Assembly: GCF_010509575.1 (NCBI RefSeq)
Contig: NZ_CP048437.1
Span: forward strand, 2,790,001 to 2,854,000
Direction: 5' to 3'
Length of the DNA stretch: 64,000 nucleotides
DNA from: Faecalibacterium duncaniae
GTDB taxonomy: Bacteria; Bacillota; Clostridia; Oscillospirales; Ruminococcaceae
This document shows positions 51,854 to 59,705 of this stretch, piece by piece; the stretch's first letter is position 1; each line of letters starts with the position of its first letter. The notes under the pieces were generated by a model that made no database searches, was not told the origin of the DNA, and worked only from the letters and a program-made list of their open reading frames with translations. The position numbers and the translations under genes are program-made.

Positions 51854-53443
51854 TTACGGTCTATGACAAGGTATCGGAGTTTTGCGCCGTCCACAGGAAC
51901 CTTCGTTGTTGTACCCGAAGAAAACGAAAAATCCGAACCCTTCTCCAATCGGAAATAGGTTCGGATTTTTCTTGTTTGGTGGAGCATTCTCCACAGCACT
52001 CGAACCCAACACTTCCTCACGGGTGACCGTTTTGGAATCGTCCGTGAAGTTGAAATTGAGCACGACCCGGTCGTCAAAGACGTAGACCGAGTTGACAAAG
52101 GTATCAATGATCTGCCGCTGGTGTTCTGTACTGCCCACGTCACCCTTGCGGAATTTTTCAAACCAGAACCGCATCCATTCGCGGGTCAGGACGGGCTTTT
52201 TCAGTTCTTCTTCCAAAATGCTGGTGTTCAGGGCTTCTTTCCGGGCTTCCAGCTCGTCCAGCCGCTGCTTGGTGGTCGGGGTCAGGATGCCCTGTTCAAT
52301 GGCTTCCAGAAGGTTTGCCAGCCGCTTCTCTGTATCCCGCAACTGGTCTTTCAGGACAGGCAGCCGGGTGTTCTCCTGCTGCTGGGCTTCCATGATCAAA
52401 TCTATCAGCCGTTCGATGATTTCATCGCTAAAAATCACTTTAATAGCGGTCTCCACCACGAACCGTTCCAGCGACTCTTTGCGGATGGCTTTCAGGTCGC
52501 AGTGCGCTTTGCCGTGGCGTTTGGCGTTGCCGCACTTGTAGTAATAGTAGGTGTTTCCCATGTGGCTGGTGCCGCTTTCGCCGCCCATCAGGGTGCCGCA
52601 CTTGCCACAGAACAGCTTGGTCGTCAGCAGATAGCTCACATCCTCTTTTGCAGGCCGACCATGGGCGATCTTGTTTTGCTCGAAACGCTGCTGCACCCGG
52701 TCGAACAAGTCTTTGTCAACAATGGCCGGAATGCCGCCCGGCGTCACGATGTCCTTGTAGCGGTATTCGCCGATGTAGCGGCGGTTGCGGAAGATCTGGA
52801 AGAAGCTGTTCTTCACGAACGGCTTCCCGGTGCGGGTACGCAGGCCGCGCTCGTTCAGGGAGGCGGCAATCTTCTCAGCCGGTTCGCCGTCGGCATACCG
52901 GGTGAAGATCTCCTGCACGATGGGAGCCGTCTCCGGGTCGATATGGTACAGCCTGTCCTCCTTGCCAATGGTGAAGCCCAGCGGCACCACACCGCCGTTG
53001 TACTTGCACTGGAGGGCATTTTCGCGCTCACCGCGCGCCACTTTCAGGGCCAGTTCGGCGGAATAGTATTCCGCCATGCCAATAAGCATACTCTCCACCA
53101 TAATGCCTTCAGGCCCTTGCGAAATGGGTTCCATGGCAGACACCAGATGAACACCGTTCTTTTCCAGCTGGTGCTTGTAGTTCACAGCATCGTAGCGGTT
53201 CCGGGCAAAGCGGTCGAGCTTCCAGACCAGAACCACATCGAAGATTTTCTTCGCGCTGTCCTTTATCATGTGCTGGAACTCCGGGCGGTCATCCGTCTTG
53301 GCAGAGTAGGCACGGTCAATGTAGGTGCCGACCACGGTGATGCCGTTTTTCTCGGCGTAGTCCTTGCAGTCGCGCAGCTGTCCCTCAATGGACGCTTCGC
53401 GCTGGCTATCGGATGAATAGCGGGCGTAGATTACGGCGGTCAT
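51854..53443 (-). CDS. Large serine recombinase, copy 2
   Basis: A 529-aa near-duplicate of the recombinase at 34439-36007 (about 17 substitutions over ~500 residues), with the same catalytic Ser region, zinc ribbon and coiled coil. The two copies match until ...GSSAVENAPP. After that this copy has KNPNLFPIGEGFGFFVFFGY..., unlike the other. The common DNA ends at GGTGGAGCATTCTCCAC. Probably functional in sequence. Its element lacks mob genes. Confidence 0.92.
   Translation of the reverse strand: MTAVIYARYSSDSQREASIEGQLRDCKDYAEKNGITVVGTYIDRAYSAKTDDRPEFQHMIKDSAKKIFDVVLVWKLDRFARNRYDAVNYKHQLEKNGVHLVSAMEPISQGPEGIMVESMLIGMAEYYSAELALKVARGERENALQCKYNGGVVPLGFTIGKEDRLYHIDPETAPIVQEIFTRYADGEPAEKIAASLNERGLRTRTGKPFVKNSFFQIFRNRRYIGEYRYKDIVTPGGIPAIVDKDLFDRVQQRFEQNKIAHGRPAKEDVSYLLTTKLFCGKCGTLMGGESGTSHMGNTYYYYKCGNAKRHGKAHCDLKAIRKESLERFVVETAIKVIFSDEIIERLIDLIMEAQQQENTRLPVLKDQLRDTEKRLANLLEAIEQGILTPTTKQRLDELEARKEALNTSILEEELKKPVLTREWMRFWFEKFRKGDVGSTEHQRQIIDTFVNSVYVFDDRVVLNFNFTDDSKTVTREEVLGSSAVENAPPNKKNPNLFPIGEGFGFFVFFGYNNEGSCGRRKTPIPCHRP
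51928..51969. terminator. Hairpin at the boundary of recombinase copy 2
   Basis: AAAATCCGAACC (51928-51939) and GGTTCGGATTTT (51958-51969), perfect 12-bp stem. It lies in the flank-derived tail codons of copy 2, in the place where copy 1 has a different hairpin. Confidence 0.55.
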
Positions 53444-53555
53444 GGCTGCACCTCTCTTTACACATCATTGAATGTCAGGTTATTCAATCGAAGCAATGTT
53501 TCGTATAACCTATATACCATATTTCGCACCCGTTTGCAAGAAAAACAAAACAGAA

Positions 53556-53588
53556 AAGTGGTGGTGCTCACCGTGAACACCACCACTT
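53556..53588. terminator. Hairpin upstream of recombinase copy 2
   Basis: AAGTGGTGGTG (53556-53566) and CACCACCACTT (53578-53588), a perfect stem with an 11-nt loop. It lies between the recombinase promoter region and the oriT-like copy B. In element A this position is taken by the agr cargo. Confidence 0.6.
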
Positions 53589-53618
53589 CAGAAGAAAAAG
53601 GTTCTTTGCTTGCTTTAT

Positions 53619-53773
53619 GCGTCTTAACAATTTGGAAACAATTGCGCAAAAGCTGTTTTGAGCGAATTAGCTGAGAGCAAGAATCGTCCCGTGGCCACAA
53701 ATTTTCAATTCTTGAAAATTCTCGCCACTTCGGGACTGCTTCTTGTTGGGGCGTGCCTGCCCCAAACCCTGCT
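53619..53773. other. oriT-like region, copy B (truncated element)
   Basis: Matches copy A (42849-43034) from GCGTCTTAACAA to the common end CCCCAAACCCTGCT, including ATTTTCAATTCTTGAAAAT (53701-53719) and GGGGC GTGCCT GCCCC (53748-53763). It lacks the 30-bp TCACATC/GATGTGA hairpin of copy A. Homology stops right after AAACCCTGCT; no mobC or relaxase follows. Confidence 0.6.
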
Positions 53774-53877
53774 AGGAACACGTGCTATAAGCTGGAATTT
53801 ATAGATTCAATCGATAAAGGTGTGGCTTGTTCCAAACCCATGAATTTATTATAATAGGGCTGTGAGGAGGTGCTGGA

Positions 53878-54858
53878 ATGAAGCAGTGTCCCATTGATTT
53901 CTTTGACCCGGAGGTGCAGCATTTAGCCGCATCCGCCGGGTGCAGACTTTACCGGATGCAGAACGACACCGGCGAAGGGCTCATCTCTGAATATCCGATC
54001 CTGCCGGGGATTGATCTTTTCTACAACGACTTTCACATGAAGGACGGGCAGAATCAGAACAAACGCCCCATGCCGGATACCATCGAAATCAATCACTGCT
54101 GGGAAGGGCGGTTTGAGTGCGAGTTTCAGAACGGCGATTATCAGTATATCGGTGCGGGCGACCTGTCCATTCACCGGCTGAGCCACACCACCCGGCAGAC
54201 CTGTTTTCCATTGGCACACTATCACGGCATTTCCATCACCATCGACTTGCCGCAGGCGCAGCAGACGCTTTCTTCTCTGGAAGCCATCATGGGCGATCTT
54301 GACATCCATTTGGAAACCATCGCCGAGCGTTTCTGCCGAGAAGAGAGCTGCTATGTGCTGCGCAGCAACCGGGAAGTCGCGCACATTTTTTCGGAGCTGT
54401 ACGCTGCCCCACCGGAAAGGATGGCCCACTACCTGAAAGCCAAGGTGCTGGAGTTGCTCATGCTCCTAAACGACCTGCCGCAGGAGTCCTTCTCCGAAAA
54501 GCGACAGTTTTTCTCCCGCAGTCAAGTCATAACTGTTCGGGCGATGCACGATGCAATGATACAGGATCTCAGTCACCATTACACATTGGCTGAGCTTTCC
54601 CGGCAGTTCGGCATTGCGCAAACTTCCATGAAGCTCTGCTTCAAAGCCGTTTATGGCAGCTCCATTTATCAATACATGAAAACCTACCGGATGCAGACCG
54701 CCCGCGTCCTTTTGCAGGATACAAGCCGCAGTGTGACCGAGATCGCAGCTACACTCGGCTATGATAACCCTAGCAAATTTTCGGAAGCGTTCAAAAAGGA
54801 ATACGGCATAAGCCCCACTCTGTTCCGAAACTCGCCGTCCGAATTGGATGTTTCCTGA
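53878..54858 (+). CDS. AraC-family transcriptional regulator
   Basis: A 326-aa regulator with an N-terminal ligand part (HCWEGRFECEFQNGDYQYIGAG, SHTTRQTCFPLAHYHGISIT) and a C-terminal AraC domain (YTLAELSRQFGIAQTSMKLCFKAVYG and TRSVTEIAATLGYDNPSKFSEAFKKEYGISP). Different from the AraC at 50.5 kb. Ligand unknown; it lies just upstream of the GLUG lipoprotein gene. SD GAGGAGG upstream. Confidence 0.87.
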   Translation: MKQCPIDFFDPEVQHLAASAGCRLYRMQNDTGEGLISEYPILPGIDLFYNDFHMKDGQNQNKRPMPDTIEINHCWEGRFECEFQNGDYQYIGAGDLSIHRLSHTTRQTCFPLAHYHGISITIDLPQAQQTLSSLEAIMGDLDIHLETIAERFCREESCYVLRSNREVAHIFSELYAAPPERMAHYLKAKVLELLMLLNDLPQESFSEKRQFFSRSQVITVRAMHDAMIQDLSHHYTLAELSRQFGIAQTSMKLCFKAVYGSSIYQYMKTYRMQTARVLLQDTSRSVTEIAATLGYDNPSKFSEAFKKEYGISPTLFRNSPSELDVS

Positions 54859-54936
54859 CGGTTCGGAGTGGCAGACCGTCTTTGTTTTGTTATACTTTCT
54901 GGTTAGAAGAAACTAACAAAGAAAGGATATTCCATT

Positions 54937-56232
54937 ATGAGACGAATTCAAACCGGCGTGATTGCCGTATGCCTCGCCGCCGCTCTCCTGTCAGGCTGTG
55001 CAGGTTCTTCCGCCCAGAGTACCGCAAGCAGCACTGCCGCAAGTTCTGCGGCAGCTTCTTCCATCAGCACCACTGCTGTTTCCGCCAACTATGACGGTGG
55101 TTCCGGCACGCAGGAAGACCCCTACCAGATCAACAGCGTAGATTCCCTGCTGACCTTTGCTTCCAACGTCAACGATGGCTCGCAGGGCGGCTATGCCGGT
55201 GTTTCCTTCAAGCTGACCAGTGATCTGGACCTGTCTGGCGTCGAGTGGGCTCCCATCGGCAACATGAACGACATGGAAACACACTCCACCCTGTTCCTCG
55301 GCTCCTTTGATGGCGACGGCCATACCATTTCCAACCTGAACTATACTTCGGATGTTTACAACTGCGGTGCCGGTCTGTTCGGCGTAAGCTGCGGTGAGGT
55401 GAAAAATCTGACACTGGAAAATGCCACGGTCACAGTAACGGAAGGCACTTCCATGGCCATTGGCGGTGTTGTGGGCTACAACATGGGCTCTGTAGACAAC
55501 GTCACACTGAAAGGTGATTCCACCATTACCGGCAACAACTGTGTCGGCGGCATCGTGGGCGGCAACAACAACTCCATCACCAACTGCACGGTGGAGGGCG
55601 CTACCGTGGTCGTCATCGGTGACAATCACTTTAACGATCAGATCATCCAGGCAGACGTTGCCGAGTGCGGCGGTCTGGTAGTCGGCGGCAGCTTTGGCGG
55701 CAGCATCGACAGCTGCACCGCATCCGGCACCGTAAAAGCCACCGGCAATGAGCCGGTGGGTCTGGGCGGCATCGGTGGCTGTCTGGAAATGATGGACACC
55801 ATCACCAACTGCACCGCTGATGTGACCATCGAGAGCGAAAACGGCGGTCACGCCATTGGCGGTTTATGCGGCTATGCGGGCACTCATTCCAACCCGGATA
55901 TCTGCCTTGAGACGGAAGGCTTCTCCACTAAAAACTATCCCTCTGTCATTGACAACTGCAATGTGACCGTGAACATCAAGGCAAACGGTGCCACCCATGT
56001 GGGCGGCCTTGTGGGTACCGGTCTGTACTACTACGGTGAGGAGACGGTTTTCAAAATCACCAACTGCTCGGTAAAGGGCAGCATTGACGGTGCCGTTACA
56101 CCCGGTACCGTTGCAGGCCGCGCCGAGGGCAGCACCATTGAAAGCTGCACTGCCGATGTGACCATTGACGAGAACGCTGGTACGGAGCAGGTCGGCACAA
56201 CGACCCAGATGTACGAAAGCGCAGACCAGTAA
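54937..56232 (+). CDS. Surface lipoprotein with GLUG repeats
   Basis: A 431-aa exported lipoprotein. Signal peptide with lipobox LLSGC (Cys at residue 21), a Ser/Ala-rich linker (residues 22-48), then repeats of the GLUG type: DGDGHTISNLNYTSD, CGAGLFGVSCGEVKNLTLENATVTV, AIGGVVGYNMGSVDNVTL, VGGIVGGNNNSITNCTVEGA, IGGLCGYAGTH and VGGLVGTGLYYYG. These form a beta-solenoid for surface binding, for example adhesion or glycan binding. SD AAGGA. Preceded by an AraC gene which may control it. Confidence 0.87.
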   Translation: MRRIQTGVIAVCLAAALLSGCAGSSAQSTASSTAASSAAASSISTTAVSANYDGGSGTQEDPYQINSVDSLLTFASNVNDGSQGGYAGVSFKLTSDLDLSGVEWAPIGNMNDMETHSTLFLGSFDGDGHTISNLNYTSDVYNCGAGLFGVSCGEVKNLTLENATVTVTEGTSMAIGGVVGYNMGSVDNVTLKGDSTITGNNCVGGIVGGNNNSITNCTVEGATVVVIGDNHFNDQIIQADVAECGGLVVGGSFGGSIDSCTASGTVKATGNEPVGLGGIGGCLEMMDTITNCTADVTIESENGGHAIGGLCGYAGTHSNPDICLETEGFSTKNYPSVIDNCNVTVNIKANGATHVGGLVGTGLYYYGEETVFKITNCSVKGSIDGAVTPGTVAGRAEGSTIESCTADVTIDENAGTEQVGTTTQMYESADQ

Positions 56233-56290
56233 AATGATTTTCTCCATAAGGGCAATCAAGTTCGCACAATGATAACTTGATTTCAAAGAA

Positions 56291-56329
56291 AAAGGCAGGA
56301 TACCACCGTCATGGTGATACCCTGCCTTT
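56291..56329 (+). terminator. Terminator of the GLUG lipoprotein gene
   Basis: AAAGGCAGG (56291-56299) and CCTGCCTTT (56321-56329) with ATACCA/TGGTGAT inside the stem. Confidence 0.75.
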
Positions 56330-56382
56330 GCTCGTTTACTGTTCCGAGTAGTCCTTTCGCAGAACCTCCTGTAAACAAAAAA

Positions 56383-56424
56383 CGTACCCGAACCCTTTTT
56401 CGTAAAGAATCGGGTTCGAGTACG
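56383..56424. terminator. Palindrome between the lipoprotein gene and tRNA-Met
   Basis: CGTACCCGAACCC (56383-56395) and GGGTTCGAGTACG (56412-56424) with one mismatch; it directly follows the tRNA-Met 3' end on the minus strand and is likely its terminator. Confidence 0.65.
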
Positions 56425-56431
56425 AACTGTA

Positions 56432-56507
56432 TGGTGGGCCATGAGGGATTCGAACCCCCACTGGAGCGGTTATGAGCCGCCGGCTTTAACCGTTAAGCTA
56501 ATGGCCC
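56432..56507 (-). tRNA. tRNA-Met or tRNA-Ile2 (anticodon CAT)
   Basis: 76 nt with encoded CCA. Acceptor GGGCCAT with ATGGCCC, anticodon stem GGCGG/CCGCT with loop CTCATAA (CAT), T-arm GGGGG TTCGAAT CCCTC. D-arm GCTTAACGGTTAAAGC is unusual. Whether it is elongator Met or Ile (k2C) cannot be told from sequence alone. Confidence 0.85.
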
Positions 56508-56644
56508 GTATGAAATTTGGACGTACCTGTGAGGGACTTTCAAATGACCCTTCGTAGGTGAAAAGTAGGTGAAACCGTTTTTTTGAAGGTTGAAACTTCA
56601 AAAAACAACGGAAAATCGCTGTTTGAAAAAGGTGAAAACGGTAA
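56508..56644. other. Remnant of an integrated element with repeated TAGGTGAAA motifs
   Basis: Contains CGTAGGTGAAA, AGTAGGTGAAA and AAAGGTGAAAACGG in tandem, spaced as integrase arm-type sites are, and a TTGAAG/CTTCAA inverted repeat. It lies between a full tRNA-Met and a half tRNA. No ORF is credible. Probably the left-over attachment region of a lost prophage or ICE. Confidence 0.5.
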
Positions 56645-56694
56645 GGTCTGGCGGTTATGAGCCGCCAGCTCTGACCAACTGAGCTACTAGCCCC
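56645..56694 (-). pseudogene. Broken tRNA-Met (5' half only)
   Basis: Minus strand GGGGGCTAGTAGCTCAGTT..., D-arm AGCTCAGTTGGTCAGAGC and anticodon arm TGGCGG CTCATAA CCGCCA are intact, but no T-arm or 3' acceptor strand follows. Shares GCGGTTATGAGCCGCC (16 bp, plus strand) with the full tRNA at 56432-56507. Confidence 0.75.
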
Positions 56695-56767
56695 CATTGC
56701 CCGGTTTGCCGGGCGCACAAGTAAGTATAACAAAAAACGTGCGAAATGAAAAGCGTTTCGGGCAAAA

Positions 56768-57187
56768 TTATTTTGTGCGGTGGGCTTCCAGCTTCTGCTG
56801 CATGAACTTGTCCAGCATTTCCTGCGGAAAAAGCGGCTCCTTGTAGCCAAAGGCCTCCCGGATGAAGATCAGGGTGGCGATGGTCTGCCGCCCGGGGTCA
56901 AGCCGGAGGGTATACAGGGTGTCCAGCGGCTGCTGGGTAGGCTGGTGCAGGGTCAGATGGAGCAGGAAGCCGCCATCGTTCTCACGGCGGCACTCGTAGG
57001 CGAATTCATCGTCCGGGCTGTGCTGGTCCAGCCGGTCGAAGCAGTCGTCCAGCGGCAGGTCGGTGCGGAATTCGGAAAGGCCGCTGGGGCCATACTGGCT
57101 GCGGCGGGCGTTTTCCCGCCGGGTGAGCAGAAAAACGATGCAGCCCAGGGCGGCCGCCAGCAGGATGAGTGAGAATACAACGTTCAT
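56768..57187 (-). CDS. Single-TM hypothetical protein, 139 aa
   Basis: Not recognised. N-terminal membrane anchor (MNVVFSLILLAAALGCIVFLL) and a cytosolic acidic region: SEFRTDLPLDDCFDRLDQHSP, FLLHLTLHQPTQQPLDTLY and the C-terminal YKEPLFPQEMLDKFMQQKLEAH. GGAGG upstream of ATG 57187. First chromosomal gene after the accessory region; divergent from the next gene. Confidence 0.7.
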   Translation of the reverse strand: MNVVFSLILLAAALGCIVFLLTRRENARRSQYGPSGLSEFRTDLPLDDCFDRLDQHSPDDEFAYECRRENDGGFLLHLTLHQPTQQPLDTLYTLRLDPGRQTIATLIFIREAFGYKEPLFPQEMLDKFMQQKLEAHRTK

Positions 57188-57226
57188 GGGTTCCTCCGCA
57201 GATTTTGAATCATGTTTTCCTTATTG

Positions 57227-57257
57227 TAACACAACCTGCGGAAAATTGTGTTATAAT
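57227..57257 (+). promoter_or_regulatory. Promoter with inverted repeat ahead of the 165-aa membrane protein gene
   Basis: TAACACAA (57227-57234) and TTGTGTTA (57246-57253) are perfect 8-bp arms spaced 11 bp, overlapping a -10 TATAAT (57252-57257). There is no clear -35. Likely a regulator-binding site. Confidence 0.5.
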
Positions 57258-57297
57258 ATTTGAAACAATCCAAATTTTTGCTGGAGGACTTCCCCCT

Positions 57298-57795
57298 ATG
57301 AAGCTCAAATTCACCCATAAGACCTGGTATTTCTTCCTGCTGTGCGCGGCAGCGGCATCCATGCTCAACGGCTTTGCCGTGCTGGGCGGCATGGATTTTT
57401 CGTTTCTGGAGATGGTCGCGTTCTGCATCACCGGCATCACCATCCTGTTTCTGGCCGCTGAAAAGGGCTCTGACCCCAAGGACAAGCGCAGCTATTTCCT
57501 GATTTTTGTCCTGCTCATGCTCAGCTATGTGCTGAACGGCTGGGCAGCCTACTTATTCTCCGCACTGGTCTGGCCCGCTCTGCTGGCACTGGAGTACCAA
57601 AAGGGCAGGCCCATCCAGCGCCAGCTGCAGCTGGTGGGTGCCGCTGAGGCGTTCCACCTGCTCTTTGTCCTGCTCACGGTCTACGGCGGCATGGCAGGCC
57701 TGAGCTTCTGGGCCAATCTGCTCTGGGTGCTGCTGGCCTGCGCCCGGGGCTGGGCGGCACTGAGCCTGTACAAGATGCAGGAGGAAGACGCATGA
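57298..57795 (+). CDS. Small multi-pass membrane protein, 165 aa
   Basis: Not recognised. Five hydrophobic segments (FFLLCAAAASMLNGFAVLG, MVAFCITGITILFLA, YFLIFVLLMLSYVLNGWAAYLFSALVW, AAEAFHLLFVLLTVYGGMAG, FWANLLWVLLACARGWAAL). Start 57298 has TGGAGG upstream. Overlaps the next gene by 4 bp (ATGA), so they are translated together. Confidence 0.75.
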   Translation: MKLKFTHKTWYFFLLCAAAASMLNGFAVLGGMDFSFLEMVAFCITGITILFLAAEKGSDPKDKRSYFLIFVLLMLSYVLNGWAAYLFSALVWPALLALEYQKGRPIQRQLQLVGAAEAFHLLFVLLTVYGGMAGLSFWANLLWVLLACARGWAALSLYKMQEEDA

Positions 57796-59069
57796 CCCAG
57801 CGGCGGCGGAACCGGCACCGCAAGCGCCGGGTTGGCCGCCGCGCCTTCCTGATCGGACTGGGCGGCTCTGTATCTGCCGCCCTGACGTATTATCTGCTGC
57901 GTTCTATCCCGGCAGGAAACAACGCGGAGCCTGCGCCATCGCCACAGGCTGCCCCCAACCCCGCCCTGCCCAGCGGCGAGTGGCGGGCGGTGTGGGTGAG
58001 CTATCTCGAATTTGCAGAGATGGACTTTTCCTCAGAAAGCGCGTTCCGGGCCGATGCCGCCGCGCTGATGGACAACTGCCTGTCCCTTGGGCTGAACACC
58101 GTCATTGCGCAGGTGCGGCCCTTCGGAGATGCGCTTTACCGGAGCAGCCTCTTCCCGTGGAGCCACCTGTGCACCGGCGTGCAGGGGCAGGACCCGGGCT
58201 TTGACCCGCTGGACGTGCTGCTGACCGAGGCCCACGCCCGGGGGCTTTCGCTGGAGGCCTGGGTCAACCCCTACCGGTTCAGGAGCTCGGCTTCCATGCC
58301 CCCTGCTATTGCAGAGAGCAGCCTGCTGAACACCCACCCGGAGTGGATCTGCACCGTGAACGAGGGGGCCTACCTGAACCCCGCCATTCCGGAGGCTGCC
58401 GACTATGTGGTGCAGGGCGTGGCAGAGCTGGTGCAGAATTACGCCGTGGACGGCATCCACTTTGACGACTACTTCTACCCCACCACCGATCCTTCCATTG
58501 ATGCGGCGCAGTTTGCAGCCAGCGGAGAAACCGACCTGACCGCATGGCGGCGGGCCAACGTGACCCGGCTGGTCAAGGCTGCCCACGATGCCGTCAAGGC
58601 CGCCGACCCGACCCTGCGGTTCGGGGTCAGTCCCCAGGGCAATCCGGACAACGACCGGAACGAGCAGTACACCGATCTCTCCGTCTGGCTGACGGCCTCC
58701 GGTGCGGATGCCGTTGTGGATTACCTCTGCCCCCAGATCTACTGGGGCTACGGCTATACCCTCTCCTCCGGCAGCACCCGCTTTTCCTTTGAGAACATCA
58801 CTGCCGAGTGGCTGGCCCTGCCCCGGGCAGAGAGCACGGCCCTCTATTTCGGGCTGGGAGCCTACCGGGTCGGTGTGGGAGACGGTGGAGCCAACGCCGA
58901 CAGCGTCAGTCAGTGGTGCACCGGCAGCGCGCTGGCCCGGCAGGTGACCGACCTGCGCAGCGCCGGTGCCGGGGGCTGGGCGCTCTACCGCTATGGCTCC
59001 CTGTTCCGCTCCGACGAAAGCGGCCTTGCCGCCGCCGAACGTGCCGCTCTGACGGCATTGGACGGCTAA
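57792..59069 (+). CDS. GHL10-type glycoside-hydrolase-like exported protein (PF02638)
   Basis: A 425-aa exported protein. N-terminus MTQRRRNRHRKRRVGRRAFLIGLGGSV has a twin-arginine-like region (RRAFLIG) before a hydrophobic helix, so it may be Tat-exported or membrane anchored. The TIM-barrel-like domain starts EWRAVWVSYLEFAEMDFSS, continues NTVIAQVRPFGDALYRSSLFPWS and EAWVNPYRFR, and has DGIHFDDYFYPT, all GHL10 hallmarks. Acts on cell-wall or surface glycans, perhaps peptidoglycan; the substrate is unknown. Confidence 0.87.
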   Translation: MTQRRRNRHRKRRVGRRAFLIGLGGSVSAALTYYLLRSIPAGNNAEPAPSPQAAPNPALPSGEWRAVWVSYLEFAEMDFSSESAFRADAAALMDNCLSLGLNTVIAQVRPFGDALYRSSLFPWSHLCTGVQGQDPGFDPLDVLLTEAHARGLSLEAWVNPYRFRSSASMPPAIAESSLLNTHPEWICTVNEGAYLNPAIPEAADYVVQGVAELVQNYAVDGIHFDDYFYPTTDPSIDAAQFAASGETDLTAWRRANVTRLVKAAHDAVKAADPTLRFGVSPQGNPDNDRNEQYTDLSVWLTASGADAVVDYLCPQIYWGYGYTLSSGSTRFSFENITAEWLALPRAESTALYFGLGAYRVGVGDGGANADSVSQWCTGSALARQVTDLRSAGAGGWALYRYGSLFRSDESGLAAAERAALTALDG

Positions 59070-59084
59070 GACACAGAAAATCCC

Positions 59085-59113
59085 TTGTAAGCAGGAAAAA
59101 AATGCGGTATACT
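59085..59113 (+). promoter_or_regulatory. Promoter of the 177-aa lipoprotein gene
   Basis: TTGTAA (59085-59090), 17-bp spacer, TATACT (59108-59113). Confidence 0.7.
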
Positions 59114-59170
59114 ATGGTATCATGCAAAAATATCGCATTTTTCACCTGCTGTTTTTGAGGATAGAAAAAC

Positions 59171-59704
59171 ATGAGTAAAACAAAACGAATCCTTGCCTTT
59201 GCGCTGGCAGCTGTGCTGGCCGTTGTCGTCCTGAGCGGCTGCAAGAGCATTGCCCAAAAGGTGTTCGGGTCTTCCAACGAGGTACAGGAGGATGACACCA
59301 CCCAGTGGGCCGTGCTCAGCTCTGACCCGCTGATGCTCGATGGCATTGCCGATACCACGGCCAAATACGCCACAGCCCGGGCCAACGGGGCGCTGAACAT
59401 CGTGTTCAACGGCATCTGGAGCCGCAAGACCGAATACTTCACCGTGCCCAGCGGCCTGCTGAGCATTTACGGCTGCGGCACCACCGACGGCGGTGCCCAG
59501 AAGTTCAAGGTCTCCCTCTGGAAAAAGGTGGACGGCGGCGCGCAGTATGTGGACAACACCACCTTCTATTTCACCGCCGACGGCCAGAACTACCACTGCG
59601 ACATCGGCAACCTTGACCCCAACGCAAGCTACCGCGTTACCATTTCCTACGATTCCAGCCGTTACTACCTCTACGGTCTGATGAAAGTGGAGGGCATCGG
59701 CTAA
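59171..59704 (+). CDS. Lipoprotein, 177 aa
   Basis: Not recognised. Signal peptide with lipobox VLSGC (Cys 24), then a short acidic linker and a beta-rich region (SGLLSIYGCGTTDGGAQKFKVSL, YVDNTTFYFTADGQNYHCDIGNLDP). Surface-exposed. Start has a weak SD (GAGGATAG). Followed directly by the EamA gene. Confidence 0.78.
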   Translation: MSKTKRILAFALAAVLAVVVLSGCKSIAQKVFGSSNEVQEDDTTQWAVLSSDPLMLDGIADTTAKYATARANGALNIVFNGIWSRKTEYFTVPSGLLSIYGCGTTDGGAQKFKVSLWKKVDGGAQYVDNTTFYFTADGQNYHCDIGNLDPNASYRVTISYDSSRYYLYGLMKVEGIG

Positions 59705-59705
59705 G

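Noticed and set aside
56470..56850. 126-aa minus-strand frame across tRNA-Met
   Set aside because: It runs over a tRNA, a broken tRNA and the start region of another gene; no coding signal.
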